Shown: positions 1 through 7,267 of the stretch, in pieces
Layout: each line of letters starts with the position of its first letter
Numbering within the stretch: the first letter of the stretch is position 1
Assembly: GCA_045809925.1 (NCBI GenBank)
Contig: JBJMWX010000104.1
Span: 1-16,161 of the forward strand
Reading direction: 5' to 3'
Source of the DNA: CADDYX01 sp045809925
GTDB lineage: Bacteria > Verrucomicrobiota > Verrucomicrobiia > Chthoniobacterales > UBA10450
DNA: 16,161 nucleotides
Made by a program: the position numbers and the translations under genes
Notes under the pieces: generated by a model
Told to the model about the DNA's origin: nothing
Databases searched by the model: none
Seen by the model: only the letters and a program-made list of their open reading frames with translations

Positions 1-740
1 AAATCAGTCGAGAAGCGTCTCCATTCGAGCACGGCTCCGGGGCAGCCGATGACGAACCCGATCGGCACCATCGCGAGCGCCATGATAAAGCGGCCGCTGA
101 GCAACCTGTCCCGCCCGCGGGCCAGGAGATGCGCGGCAGGTAATGCGATTGCCACGGCGATACCGTTGTATTTTGTCGCACCGGCGAGCCCGGCAGTGAT
201 TGCGGCAAACAGGTAATTTGCGGTCGTCGGCGCATCCACGATGCGCCTGGCGAAAAACAGCGACAGCATCATCCAGAAGAGCAGGGGCGAATCGCAGGTG
301 AGGAAATGATTGTAGACGGCGAACCCGGCGCTGGTCCCAAGGAGCAGCGCGATGAGGCGCGCGGCGACCAGACCAAAGGAGACGCGGGCAACGGAAAAGG
401 CCAACGCGACCGTGCCAATAAAAAGCGCGATCGTGAGCGCCCGCGCGCCGATAAACTTCAGCTGGTCTACGCGCGGGGCGCGACCGGTGATCAACTTGGC
501 GAGACGGCGCAACCGGTTCGCCGGCGTGACGACGAGAACGCGCGCAACGTAGGTGTGGAACGGCGGCTTTGTGTATCCCGCGCTCGGCCGGAAACGATGA
601 AGGCGTCGCAGCGCGGTTTGATCAGGGTTCCAGCATTCGACTCGCCCCCAGTTGCTGCCATGCACGCTAAAAAGAAGCGCGCACCCAAGTGAGAGCGCGA
701 GAAACGGATCGATCCGGCGCAGCTTCGGCAGCAACGTCAC
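1..740 (-). CDS. GT39-like membrane glycosyltransferase, N-terminal part (runs off left edge)
   Basis: Reading the minus strand from a GTG at 740 gives 246 open codons to the window edge, so the C-terminus is missing. The protein starts with a polar head and a first hydrophobic span (about residues 11-20), then a loop containing WNPDQTALR and KPPFHTY. Hydrophobic segments around residues 100-150 and 170-235 follow, with NHFLTCDSPLLFWMMLSLFF and GATKYNG. This layout is that of PMT_2/GT39 enzymes, which move a sugar from a polyprenyl-phosphate donor outside the inner membrane; in those the first loop carries a D(D/E) pair, here read as PDQ. An in-frame TAA lies just upstream of the GTG, so the start is GTG 740 or TTG 734; I see no Shine-Dalgarno. 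It begins 14 bases after the CoA-binding gene and is probably co-transcribed with it. Substrate unknown. Confidence 0.72.
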   Translation of the reverse strand, partial: MTLLPKLRRIDPFLALSLGCALLFSVHGSNWGRVECWNPDQTALRRLHRFRPSAGYTKPPFHTYVARVLVVTPANRLRRLAKLITGRAPRVDQLKFIGARALTIALFIGTVALAFSVARVSFGLVAARLIALLLGTSAGFAVYNHFLTCDSPLLFWMMLSLFFARRIVDAPTTANYLFAAITAGLAGATKYNGIAVAIALPAAHLLARGRDRLLSGRFIMALAMVPIGFVIGCPGAVLEWRRFSTD

Positions 741-754
741 TGCCGTTTGTTAAC

Positions 755-1135
755 TCAGAACGCGCCGGTCTGCAGCATCACGAGCGTACAATCTTGCACC
801 ACTTCGACGCCGGCGGCTTCGGCTTTCTCCGCGAGCGCGTCGTTCTCAGCCCCGGGATTCATGATCACGCGCCGTGGCTGCGCTGCGACGATCTGCTCGA
901 TCAGCGGATCGGATCGCGCTTTGCCGAGATACACTGTGACGGTGTCGATTGGCGGCGGCACTTCGGCGACGGTGGCGTAACAGCGTTCGCCGAGCACTTC
1001 GTCGAACGCTGGGTTCACCGGGACGGCCCGGTGGCCGTATTCGCGCAGCATTTGCATGGCGCGAAAGGCATAGCGGTCCGGTTTCGGCGATGCGCCGAGA
1101 ACAACGACCGTTTGCGCGCGATCGCGCTGCATCAT
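755..1135 (-). CDS. CoA-binding domain protein (YccU-like)
   Basis: This 126-residue protein is one Rossmann-type CoA-binding domain. It shows VVVLGASPKPDRYAF near the N-terminus (nucleotide loop), then VPVNPAFDEVLGERCY, the NPGAEN stretch around residue 93, and a C-terminal DCTLVMLQ. These are the landmarks of the small stand-alone YccU/CoA_binding_2 proteins, which resemble the CoA-binding domain of succinyl-CoA synthetase. Members bind CoA or nucleotides, but their physiological role is not settled. Length matches the family (about 130 residues). The start is ATG 1135; a second ATG follows immediately at 1132. It lies 13 bases after the lipoprotein gene and 14 bases before the glycosyltransferase, so an operon is likely. 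The family call is firm; the function is unknown. Confidence 0.85.
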   Translation of the reverse strand: MMQRDRAQTVVVLGASPKPDRYAFRAMQMLREYGHRAVPVNPAFDEVLGERCYATVAEVPPPIDTVTVYLGKARSDPLIEQIVAAQPRRVIMNPGAENDALAEKAEAAGVEVVQDCTLVMLQTGAF

Positions 1136-1148
1136 TACGCGCCCGCGA

Positions 1149-1544
1149 CTAACCAGTCTGCTGGCTGTATGGCGGCACCTGCGGCGCGCTCGGCTGGAAA
1201 TACGCAGCCTTGTCGCCGTGCGCGTAACGCCAGTTCAGCTCACGTTCGATCAGGACGATCTCGTCCTGAGCCGGCAACGGTCCACCGTGCGTGACGTATG
1301 TGGTCGTATATTGATGCGAGTTGCCGCCGTAACGTTTCGCGAACCGTGGCACCTGCTGGTAAAGGTCGAGTCGACGCTCTTGCAACTGCACGGTCGAGAG
1401 GGCGGCGAAACGCTGATCGTGCGCAGCGGTGTACTGCGCTCCAGCCGGCGAGATCGGCGCCGAACCCGGCGTGAGGGACTGATACGAGCCTTCGGTGCAG
1501 CCGGTCAGCAGCGCAGCCGAAACCAATCCGAGTAATTTGTTCAT
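1149..1544 (-). CDS. Small predicted lipoprotein
   Basis: The 131-residue product begins with MNKLLGLVSAALLTGCTEGS, a type II signal peptide with lipobox LTGC; the cysteine at residue 16 would be lipidated and the protein anchored in the membrane. The mature part is polar, rich in Gln, Tyr and Pro, with no transmembrane segment. It has one charged stretch (LSTVQLQERRLDLYQQVPRF) and, near the C-terminus, LIERELNWRYAHGDKAAYF. I do not recognise a family. It is the first gene of a tight minus-strand run followed by the CoA-binding protein and the GT39-like glycosyltransferase. It diverges from hpnH across 165 bases. No Shine-Dalgarno is visible before ATG 1544. Confidence 0.72.
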   Translation of the reverse strand: MNKLLGLVSAALLTGCTEGSYQSLTPGSAPISPAGAQYTAAHDQRFAALSTVQLQERRLDLYQQVPRFAKRYGGNSHQYTTTYVTHGGPLPAQDEIVLIERELNWRYAHGDKAAYFQPSAPQVPPYSQQTG

Positions 1545-1671
1545 ATAGCGTAATGTGGTTGTGCGGCTGCTTTGGGCGCGCAGCCCGCGGTTTGTCTTCT
1601 AAAGGTTCAACACCATGGCGGTTACGCAAGTTGCGCTCGGCATCGCAGCTGCGGTGCGACCGTCGAGTCTG

Positions 1672-1699
1672 TTGACACTTAGGCTCCCCTCGTTAGAAT
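1672..1699 (+). promoter_or_regulatory. Sigma70-type promoter of the hpnH-shc operon
   Basis: A perfect -35 box TTGACA (1672-1677), a 16-base spacer and a -10 box TAGAAT (1694-1699) lie directly before hpnH. Transcription would start at about 1705-1707, while the hpnH ATG is at 1710. The message would therefore have a leader of only about 3-5 bases, effectively leaderless, which fits the absence of a Shine-Dalgarno sequence. This is the best consensus promoter I see in the window. The rest of the 1545-1671 gap holds no other feature I can support. Confidence 0.75.
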
Positions 1700-1709
1700 C
1701 GGCGGCTTT

Positions 1710-3035
1710 ATGAGGTTCCCGCTTGCCCTCACGAGCAAGATCGCTGCGTACATGATCCGCCATCGCCTGCGCGGGACGGAGAAGTTTGCCACCGTTCTTC
1801 AGCTCGAACCGCTCCACACCTGTAATCTAACGTGCACCGGCTGTGGCCGGATCCGCGAGTATTCCACCTCGCTCAAGGACATGATGTCGCTCGAGGATTG
1901 CCTGGGCGCCGCCGATGAGTGTGGCGCGCCAATGGTTTCGATCTGCGGTGGCGAGCCGCTCATTTATCCGCATATCGAGGCGCTCGTCAACGGACTCCTG
2001 GAGCGGAACCGCATCGTCTACATCTGCACGAACGCGATGTTCATGCGCAAAAAGATGCGGGAATGGCTCAGAGCCGAATTTCGCACCGCGGACACCGGGT
2101 ACCGAAAAGACCTGGAACAGAAGCTGACGCAACTCGTCGGAGAAGGTTTAGTAAGCGACAAGGACGCTGCGGCTATTCGCGATTCGGAAGCCGCAATCCG
2201 AAATGGGACGATCGGACCGAGCAGGTGGATGTATTGGAACGTGCATCTCGACAGCACCGAGCGGACGCACGACCTGATCGTTGAACGGGAAGGGGTCTTC
2301 AAGGAATGCGTCCTTGCCATAAAGATGGCGAAAATCCTCGGGTACCAAGTCGCGACGAACACGACCGTTTACAAGGAAACGGACATGACCGAGCTCGAGC
2401 AGATGTTCGATTTCCTGAGCGATCTCGGCGTCGATGGGCACACGATCACGCCCGGTTACGAATACGACGCGGCCAAAAAAGACATGGTCAAGCGGCTCAA
2501 CCTGCAGCCGGAGAATTTCTTCCTCACCCGCAAAGCGACGCGCGAGAAATTCGCGAAGATGGAGGAGTGGATGAATCGCTACACGTTCTTCGGCACTCCG
2601 GTTTACTTTGAGTTCCTCGCCGGCAAACGCGACCTGACCTGCTCCGCCTGGGCGATCCCGACTCGCAACCTGAAGGGGTGGAAAGCGCCATGCTATTTCA
2701 TGACCGACGCGGTCGGCACAAACGGCACCGGGCACTTCAACAGTTATGCCGAATTGCTCGCCAACGTCGATTGGGACAAGTACGGCGTGGTCGACGGCGT
2801 GGCGCGCGATCCGCGGTGCGAAAACTGCATGACCCACTGCGGCTATGAGCCGACGGCGAGTCTTGGGTTGCAGGCGCAGCGCGGGGACACCTGGAAGACG
2901 ATCAAGTTCAACTTCGGAGCGCGCCCGAAGCCGACCGGCCGCGGCAGTGAGACGCTCGTGTTTAATGGCGCCACTTCCGGCAATGGACACCTGACCGGTA
3001 AACGCGCAGTCGCCGTTGAAGCGAAAGCATCGTAA
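1710..3035 (+). CDS. hpnH: Hopanoid radical-SAM enzyme HpnH (adenosylhopane synthase) with an insertion
   Basis: HpnH joins a 5'-deoxyadenosyl radical from SAM to hopene to form adenosylhopane, the first step of side-chain building in extended hopanoids. The sequence shows the radical-SAM cluster motif CNLTCTGC (Cys38, Cys42, Cys45), the SAM-binding GGEP (80-83), and the family landmarks VDGHTITPGY (241-250), YFEFLAGKRDLTCSAW and, at the C-terminus, CENCMTHCGYEP (370-381) with extra cysteines. The N-terminus (MRFPLALTSKIAAYMIRHRL) matches the usual start of the family, supporting ATG 1710. At 441 residues it is longer than the roughly 330-390 I expect. Between FMRKKM (111-116) and YWNVHLD (175-181) there are about 58 residues where the family usually has about 10; there is also a C-terminal tail after residue 385. 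shc follows after 9 bases. Confidence 0.95.
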   Translation: MRFPLALTSKIAAYMIRHRLRGTEKFATVLQLEPLHTCNLTCTGCGRIREYSTSLKDMMSLEDCLGAADECGAPMVSICGGEPLIYPHIEALVNGLLERNRIVYICTNAMFMRKKMREWLRAEFRTADTGYRKDLEQKLTQLVGEGLVSDKDAAAIRDSEAAIRNGTIGPSRWMYWNVHLDSTERTHDLIVEREGVFKECVLAIKMAKILGYQVATNTTVYKETDMTELEQMFDFLSDLGVDGHTITPGYEYDAAKKDMVKRLNLQPENFFLTRKATREKFAKMEEWMNRYTFFGTPVYFEFLAGKRDLTCSAWAIPTRNLKGWKAPCYFMTDAVGTNGTGHFNSYAELLANVDWDKYGVVDGVARDPRCENCMTHCGYEPTASLGLQAQRGDTWKTIKFNFGARPKPTGRGSETLVFNGATSGNGHLTGKRAVAVEAKAS

Positions 3036-3044
3036 CACGTCGCG

Positions 3045-5138
3045 GTGAACCTGGTGGAGAAACTCGCGCGTAATCCATTGTCACCGCGGCCGCACCTGAA
3101 GGCAGTCGTACCGGAAGAGGATGAAGCCCAGGCCGGGGCGGGCAGCCCCGACGCGCTGCGTAACATTCCGAGTGTCGTCCCGCACGCCGTGCCGGGAGTG
3201 CCCCCGCGGACCGACCAGATCGGCGACGCGATCAAACGTGCCCAGCAGAACCTGCTCGCCCAGCAGAAACCGGACGGCCACTGGTGCGGCGAGCTGATGG
3301 TCGATTCCACGCTCTGCTCCGATTACGTGCTCTACATGCACTGGCTCGGCGAAGTGGACGAGACGTTGCAGCAACGCTGCGTTCGCCACATTCTGAAGCG
3401 GCAGCTGCCGGACGGCGGATGGAACATTTATTACGGCGGCCCGAGCGAAATCAACGCCAGCGTCAAAGCTTACTTCGCGCTCAAGCTCGCCAGCCATTCC
3501 GCCGATCTGCCGTTTATGCAGGAGGCCCGCGCGAACATCCTGCGACTGGGCGGCATCCCGCGGATGAATACCTTCAGCAAGCTCTACCTGGCCTTGCTCG
3601 GACAATTTCCGTGGAAATATCTGCCGACGATCCCGGTCGAGATGGTGTTGCTGCCGAGTTGGGCGCCGTTCCACATGTACAAGATGTCTTCCTGGAGCCG
3701 CGCCATGCTCGTGCCGCTGGCGATCATCAATCATTTCAAGCCGACGCGCGAGCTGCCGGGAATGAAACAACTGCACGAGCTCTATCCGCTTGGCACGGAG
3801 CACAAGGATTTCCACCTGCCGCGCGACGAACGTTTCTTCACTTGGAGGAACCTTTTCCTGCGGGTAGACGACGTTCTGAAGTTCATGCATCCGCTGCGCA
3901 TTCGCCCAACTCGCAAGCGCGCCCTCGAAGAAGCTGAGCGCTGGATGCTGGAGCGAATCGGCGAAGGAAGCGACGGCCTCGCGACCGTATTCCCCGCGAT
4001 GCTCAACTGCCTGATCGCCCTCCGCGCGCTCGGCTATTCCAAGACACATCCGGTCTTCGAAAAAGCGACCCGCGATTTCGTCGAATTGTTCGTCGACGAT
4101 CCGGAAGATTTTAGGATTCAGCCATGCCTTTCGCCGGTGTGGGACACCGCGATTAACATTATCTCGCTCGCAGAATCGGGTTTTCCGGCTGAGCACCCTG
4201 TGTTGCAGAGAGCGGCGCAGTGGCTGGTGAACAAGGAAGTGCGGTTCCGCGGCGATTGGACGGTGAATAATCCGCATCGGGAGGCGAGCGGATGGGCCTT
4301 CGAGTACAACAATATTTATTATCCAGATACGGACGACACAGCGATGGTGTTGATGGCGTTGCGTCTTGTCAGGCCTCAGAGCGCGAACGAGCTCAATGAC
4401 GTGTTCCGCCGAGCGATCGCCTGGCAGCTGAGCTTCCAGTGCCGCGACGGCGGCTGGGCCGCGTTCGACAAGGACGTCACGGATGGATGGCTCGAGGATA
4501 TGCCTTTCGCCGACCACAACGCGATCCTCGATCCAACATGCAGTGATCTGACCGCGCGAACGCTCGAGCTCTTCGGCTACATCGGTTTCGACCGGAAGCA
4601 CGCTTCGGTTAAACGGGCGCTGCGCCATCTGCGCGAGACGCAGGACGACGACGGCTCGTGGTATGGCCGATGGGGCGTGAATTATATATACGGCACTTGG
4701 CAGGTCCTGCGCGGGCTGCGAGCGATCGGCGAAGACATGACGCAGGATTGGATTTTGCGTGGCCGCGACTGGCTCGAGAGCTGCCAGAACGACGACGGCG
4801 GCTGGGGCGAAAGCTGCGCGTCCTACGACGACCTGACCATGAAAGGACGCGCAGAGAGCACCGCGTCGCAGACTGCCTGGGCATTGATGGGCATCTGTGC
4901 GTGCGGCGATCTCGACCGCGCGAGCATCCAGCGCGGTCTGCGTTATTTGCTTTCAACACAGAACGTCGACGGATCGTGGACCGAGCCGCAGATCACCGGC
5001 ACTGGTTTTCCGCGCGTTTTTTATCTGAAGTACGATTTCTATCGCCAGAATTTCCCGCTCCTCGCGCTCGCGACCTACGTGAACTATCGCAGCGGGCTTG
5101 GCCATCAGCCCAGCTTCTACCGCTGGGGTGCGAGCTGA
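3045..5138 (+). CDS. shc: Squalene-hopene cyclase
   Basis: This class II triterpene cyclase folds squalene into the pentacyclic hopene at the membrane surface, supplying the substrate for HpnH encoded just upstream. The catalytic acid motif DTDD is at residues 428-431. Several QW-type repeats are visible: QKPDGHW, LPDGGW, CRDGGW, QDDDGSW, CQNDDGGW and QNVDGSW. The GRWGVNYIYGTW segment and the C-terminal TGTGFPRVFYLKYDFYRQNF are strongly conserved in the family. At 697 residues it carries an N-terminal extension of about 60 residues (Pro/Ala/charged, no signal peptide) before the first helix of the cyclase. The start is a GTG 9 bases after the hpnH stop; an in-frame GTG at 3054 is possible. 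There is no Shine-Dalgarno, so translation may be coupled to hpnH. Confidence 0.97.
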   Translation: MNLVEKLARNPLSPRPHLKAVVPEEDEAQAGAGSPDALRNIPSVVPHAVPGVPPRTDQIGDAIKRAQQNLLAQQKPDGHWCGELMVDSTLCSDYVLYMHWLGEVDETLQQRCVRHILKRQLPDGGWNIYYGGPSEINASVKAYFALKLASHSADLPFMQEARANILRLGGIPRMNTFSKLYLALLGQFPWKYLPTIPVEMVLLPSWAPFHMYKMSSWSRAMLVPLAIINHFKPTRELPGMKQLHELYPLGTEHKDFHLPRDERFFTWRNLFLRVDDVLKFMHPLRIRPTRKRALEEAERWMLERIGEGSDGLATVFPAMLNCLIALRALGYSKTHPVFEKATRDFVELFVDDPEDFRIQPCLSPVWDTAINIISLAESGFPAEHPVLQRAAQWLVNKEVRFRGDWTVNNPHREASGWAFEYNNIYYPDTDDTAMVLMALRLVRPQSANELNDVFRRAIAWQLSFQCRDGGWAAFDKDVTDGWLEDMPFADHNAILDPTCSDLTARTLELFGYIGFDRKHASVKRALRHLRETQDDDGSWYGRWGVNYIYGTWQVLRGLRAIGEDMTQDWILRGRDWLESCQNDDGGWGESCASYDDLTMKGRAESTASQTAWALMGICACGDLDRASIQRGLRYLLSTQNVDGSWTEPQITGTGFPRVFYLKYDFYRQNFPLLALATYVNYRSGLGHQPSFYRWGAS

Positions 5139-5187
5139 TTGAGGCGAATCGCGAGCTCCGGCGCGATGAGTCGCGCTCCGAGCGCCT

Positions 5188-5223
5188 GCGCCACCTCCAA
5201 TTGACGTGGCGCCTTTCGGGCGC
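5188..5223 (+). other. Two overlapping, mutually exclusive hairpins before sodA
   Basis: In the 96-base gap between shc and sodA, GCGCCAC (5188-5194) can pair with GTGGCGC (5206-5212) across an 11-base loop. GCGCC (5209-5213) can pair instead with GGCGC (5219-5223) across the loop TTTCG. The two stems share bases 5209-5212, so only one can form at a time. No T-run follows either, so a classical intrinsic terminator is unlikely. In GC-rich DNA this may be chance, or it may influence read-through into sodA. Confidence 0.3.
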
Positions 5224-5234
5224 AACGTGAGGGC

Positions 5235-5840
5235 ATGGCCTACGAATTACCGAAACTGCCCTACGCCTACGACGCGCTCGAGCCGCACATTGACGCGCGC
5301 ACGATGGAAATCCATCACACCAAACACCACCAGACTTACATTACGAACTTAAACAACGCGCTTAAAGATCACCCCAATCTGGCGTCGAAGTCCGTCGAAG
5401 ATTTGATCCGCAATCTGAATGCAGTCCCGGAGAACATTCGCACCGTCGTTCGCAATAACGGGGGCGGTCACGCGAACCACTCGGTCTTCTGGCAAATCAT
5501 GGGGCCGAATGCCGGCGGCGAACCGAAAGGCAAACTCGCCGACCAGATCAAATCGAGCCTCGGTGGCTTCGATCAGTTCAAGGAGAAGTTCGCCGCTGCG
5601 GCCGCCGGTCGTTTCGGCAGCGGATGGGCCTGGTTGATCCGAAACAAGGAAGGGAAGCTGGAAGTCATGAGCACGCCAAACCAGGACAGCCCGCTGATGG
5701 ATGGCAATACGCCCCTCCTCGGCGTCGACGTCTGGGAGCATGCCTACTATCTCAATTACCAAAACCGCCGGCCTGATTACGTCAAAGCCTGGTGGAATGT
5801 GGTCAACTGGGACGCGGTTGGGCAGCGCTTCGGCGGCTGA
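5235..5840 (+). CDS. sodA: Superoxide dismutase, manganese type
   Basis: The enzyme converts superoxide to hydrogen peroxide and oxygen. All four metal ligands are present: His27 (in MEIHHTKHHQTY), His82 (GGGHANHSVFW), Asp165 and His169 (GVDVWEHAYYLNYQ). The GGGHANH motif and Gln150 in NQDSPL are the pattern of Mn-dependent rather than Fe-dependent members. The 201-residue length is typical and there is no signal peptide, so the protein is cytoplasmic. The start MAYELPKLPYAYDAL is canonical. GAGGG (5229-5233) ends one base before the ATG, probably too close to act as a Shine-Dalgarno. It lies 96 bases after shc on the same strand and could be read through from the hopanoid operon. A strong REP-like hairpin pair follows it. 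Confidence 0.96.
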   Translation: MAYELPKLPYAYDALEPHIDARTMEIHHTKHHQTYITNLNNALKDHPNLASKSVEDLIRNLNAVPENIRTVVRNNGGGHANHSVFWQIMGPNAGGEPKGKLADQIKSSLGGFDQFKEKFAAAAAGRFGSGWAWLIRNKEGKLEVMSTPNQDSPLMDGNTPLLGVDVWEHAYYLNYQNRRPDYVKAWWNVVNWDAVGQRFGG

Positions 5841-5851
5841 GTCTTCTGGAA

Positions 5852-5916
5852 CGGCGGTCTGTGACCGCCGACAAGCGCCAACTACAATCCGGGCATTCGG
5901 CGGTCACAGGCCGTCG
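5852..5916. repeat. Paired inverted REP-like hairpins (BIME-like)
   Basis: The 84 bases between sodA and dapL hold two palindromic units facing each other. Unit 1 is CGGCGGTC (5852-5859), loop TGT, GACCGCCG (5863-5870), a perfect 8-bp stem. Unit 2 is CGGCGGTC (5898-5905), loop ACA, GGCCGTCG (5909-5916), which pairs over 8 positions with two G-U wobbles. Bases 5859-5870 and 5898-5909 are also a perfect 12-base inverted repeat, so one large hairpin is an alternative fold. The two arms flank a 27-base spacer. This is the layout of dispersed REP/BIME elements, which can stabilise or terminate messages. No full second copy lies in this window. Confidence 0.7.
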
Positions 5917-5924
5917 CCAGAACG

Positions 5925-7157
5925 ATGGCGTACTTAAACGAAAACTATCTCAAGCTGCAGACGGGCTATCTCTTTCCGGAGATCGCGCGGCGGGTGAAAA
6001 CGTTTTGCGATGCTACCCCCGAGGCCGCCGAGCGATTGATCCGCTGCGGAATCGGTGACGTGACCGAGCCGCTCCCACGTGCTGCCGTGGACGCGATGCA
6101 TCGCGCGGTCGACGAGCTCGCGCATCGCGAAACCTTTCGCGGTTACGGCCCGGAACAGGGGTACGAGTTTCTACGCGGCAAGATCGCGCAGCACGATTAT
6201 CGCGACCGCGGAATTGACGTGATGGACGATGAAATTTTCGTCTCTGACGGCTCGAAATGCGACTGCGGGTACATCCTCGATGTGCTCGGGCACGACAATA
6301 AAATTGCGATTACCGATCCGGTTTATCCCGTCTATGTCGACACAAACGTCATGGCCGGGCACACCGGTCCCGCGCAAACAAACGGTGCGTACGATGGGAT
6401 CACCTACCTTCCGTGTCGGGCTGCGAACGGGTTTGTGCCCGATCCGCCGGCGGAGCACGTCGACATCGTCTATCTCTGCTTTCCAAACAATCCGACCGGT
6501 GCGGTCGCGACCCGCGCGCAGCTCGAACGATGGGTTGCCTATGCGCACGAACACGATGCCCTTCTGCTCTATGACGCTGCCTATGAAGCGTACATTAGCG
6601 ATCCGGACATTCCGCATTCGATATTCGAAATCGACGGAGCGCTCGATTGCGCGATTGAGTTTCGCAGCTTTTCAAAAACCGGCGGATTCACCGGCGTCCG
6701 TTGCGGCTTTACCGCGATGTCGAAGTCGCTTCTCGCCAGCACCCGTGCGGGTGATCGGATGTCGCTTCATCCGCTGTGGCATCGCCGCTGGGCGACGAAA
6801 GCCAACAGCGTGAGCTATCCTGTTCAGCGGGCTGCGGAGGCGCTCTACAGTGAGGAAGGGCGCGCCCAGGTTCGCGCTTTGGTCGACCATTACATGGGCA
6901 ACGCACGCATCCTGCATGATGCGGTGGAGCAGGCCGGCCTCGGAGTTTTCGGCGGCACCAACGCGCCGTACGTCTGGGTGCAAACGCCGGATCGGGTAAC
7001 GAGCTGGGAAATGTTCGACAAAATGCTGCACGACCTGAACGTCGTCATCACGCCCGGCAGCGGCTTCGGTGTCGAGGGCGAAGGATACTTCCGGATTTCC
7101 GCTTTCAATAGCCGCGAGAATGCAGAGGAAGTGGCGCGTCGCCTGGCGCGGCTGTAA
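5925..7157 (+). CDS. dapL: LL-diaminopimelate aminotransferase
   Basis: DapL is a PLP enzyme that converts tetrahydrodipicolinate to LL-2,6-diaminopimelate in one step, bypassing the succinylase or acetylase routes, and so feeds lysine and peptidoglycan synthesis. It is a fold-type I aminotransferase of 410 residues, the usual length. Visible landmarks are the N-terminal NENYLKLQTGYLFPEI, GIGDVTEPLP, FRGYGPEQGYEFLR, the SDGSKCDCG segment, FPNNPTGA, YDAAYEAY and SFSKTGGFTGVRCG with Schiff-base Lys251. The C-terminus has GSGFGVEGEGYFRIS. These are specific to DapL rather than to general aspartate aminotransferases. The start is ATG 5925, nine bases after the REP-like hairpin; no Shine-Dalgarno is seen. 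The 110 bases after the stop hold no clear terminator. Confidence 0.96.
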   Translation: MAYLNENYLKLQTGYLFPEIARRVKTFCDATPEAAERLIRCGIGDVTEPLPRAAVDAMHRAVDELAHRETFRGYGPEQGYEFLRGKIAQHDYRDRGIDVMDDEIFVSDGSKCDCGYILDVLGHDNKIAITDPVYPVYVDTNVMAGHTGPAQTNGAYDGITYLPCRAANGFVPDPPAEHVDIVYLCFPNNPTGAVATRAQLERWVAYAHEHDALLLYDAAYEAYISDPDIPHSIFEIDGALDCAIEFRSFSKTGGFTGVRCGFTAMSKSLLASTRAGDRMSLHPLWHRRWATKANSVSYPVQRAAEALYSEEGRAQVRALVDHYMGNARILHDAVEQAGLGVFGGTNAPYVWVQTPDRVTSWEMFDKMLHDLNVVITPGSGFGVEGEGYFRISAFNSRENAEEVARRLARL

Positions 7158-7267
7158 AGCCTCAGCCGACCGCGTGTCATTGCCTCGCTCGCATGGGAAG
7201 TCCATTGCCGCGGCGCCTTGTTGTCGCCCGCCACCCGCGTAACATTCGCGACCGCTTTTAGAATCCT

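Noticed and set aside
2148..3038. 296-codon open frame antisense to hpnH
   Set aside because: It mirrors a gene with intact radical-SAM motifs and shows no family features of its own.
3081..4628. 515-codon open frame antisense to shc
   Set aside because: It lies wholly opposite a clear squalene-hopene cyclase; its composition is Arg/Val/Glu-rich without recognisable motifs. Long antisense frames are common in GC-rich coding DNA.
7259..7264. TAGAAT as a -10 box for the sigma-like gene
   Set aside because: No -35 box lies 16-18 bases upstream and the implied transcription start would fall inside the coding sequence; TTGTTG at 7218-7223 is 35 bases away.
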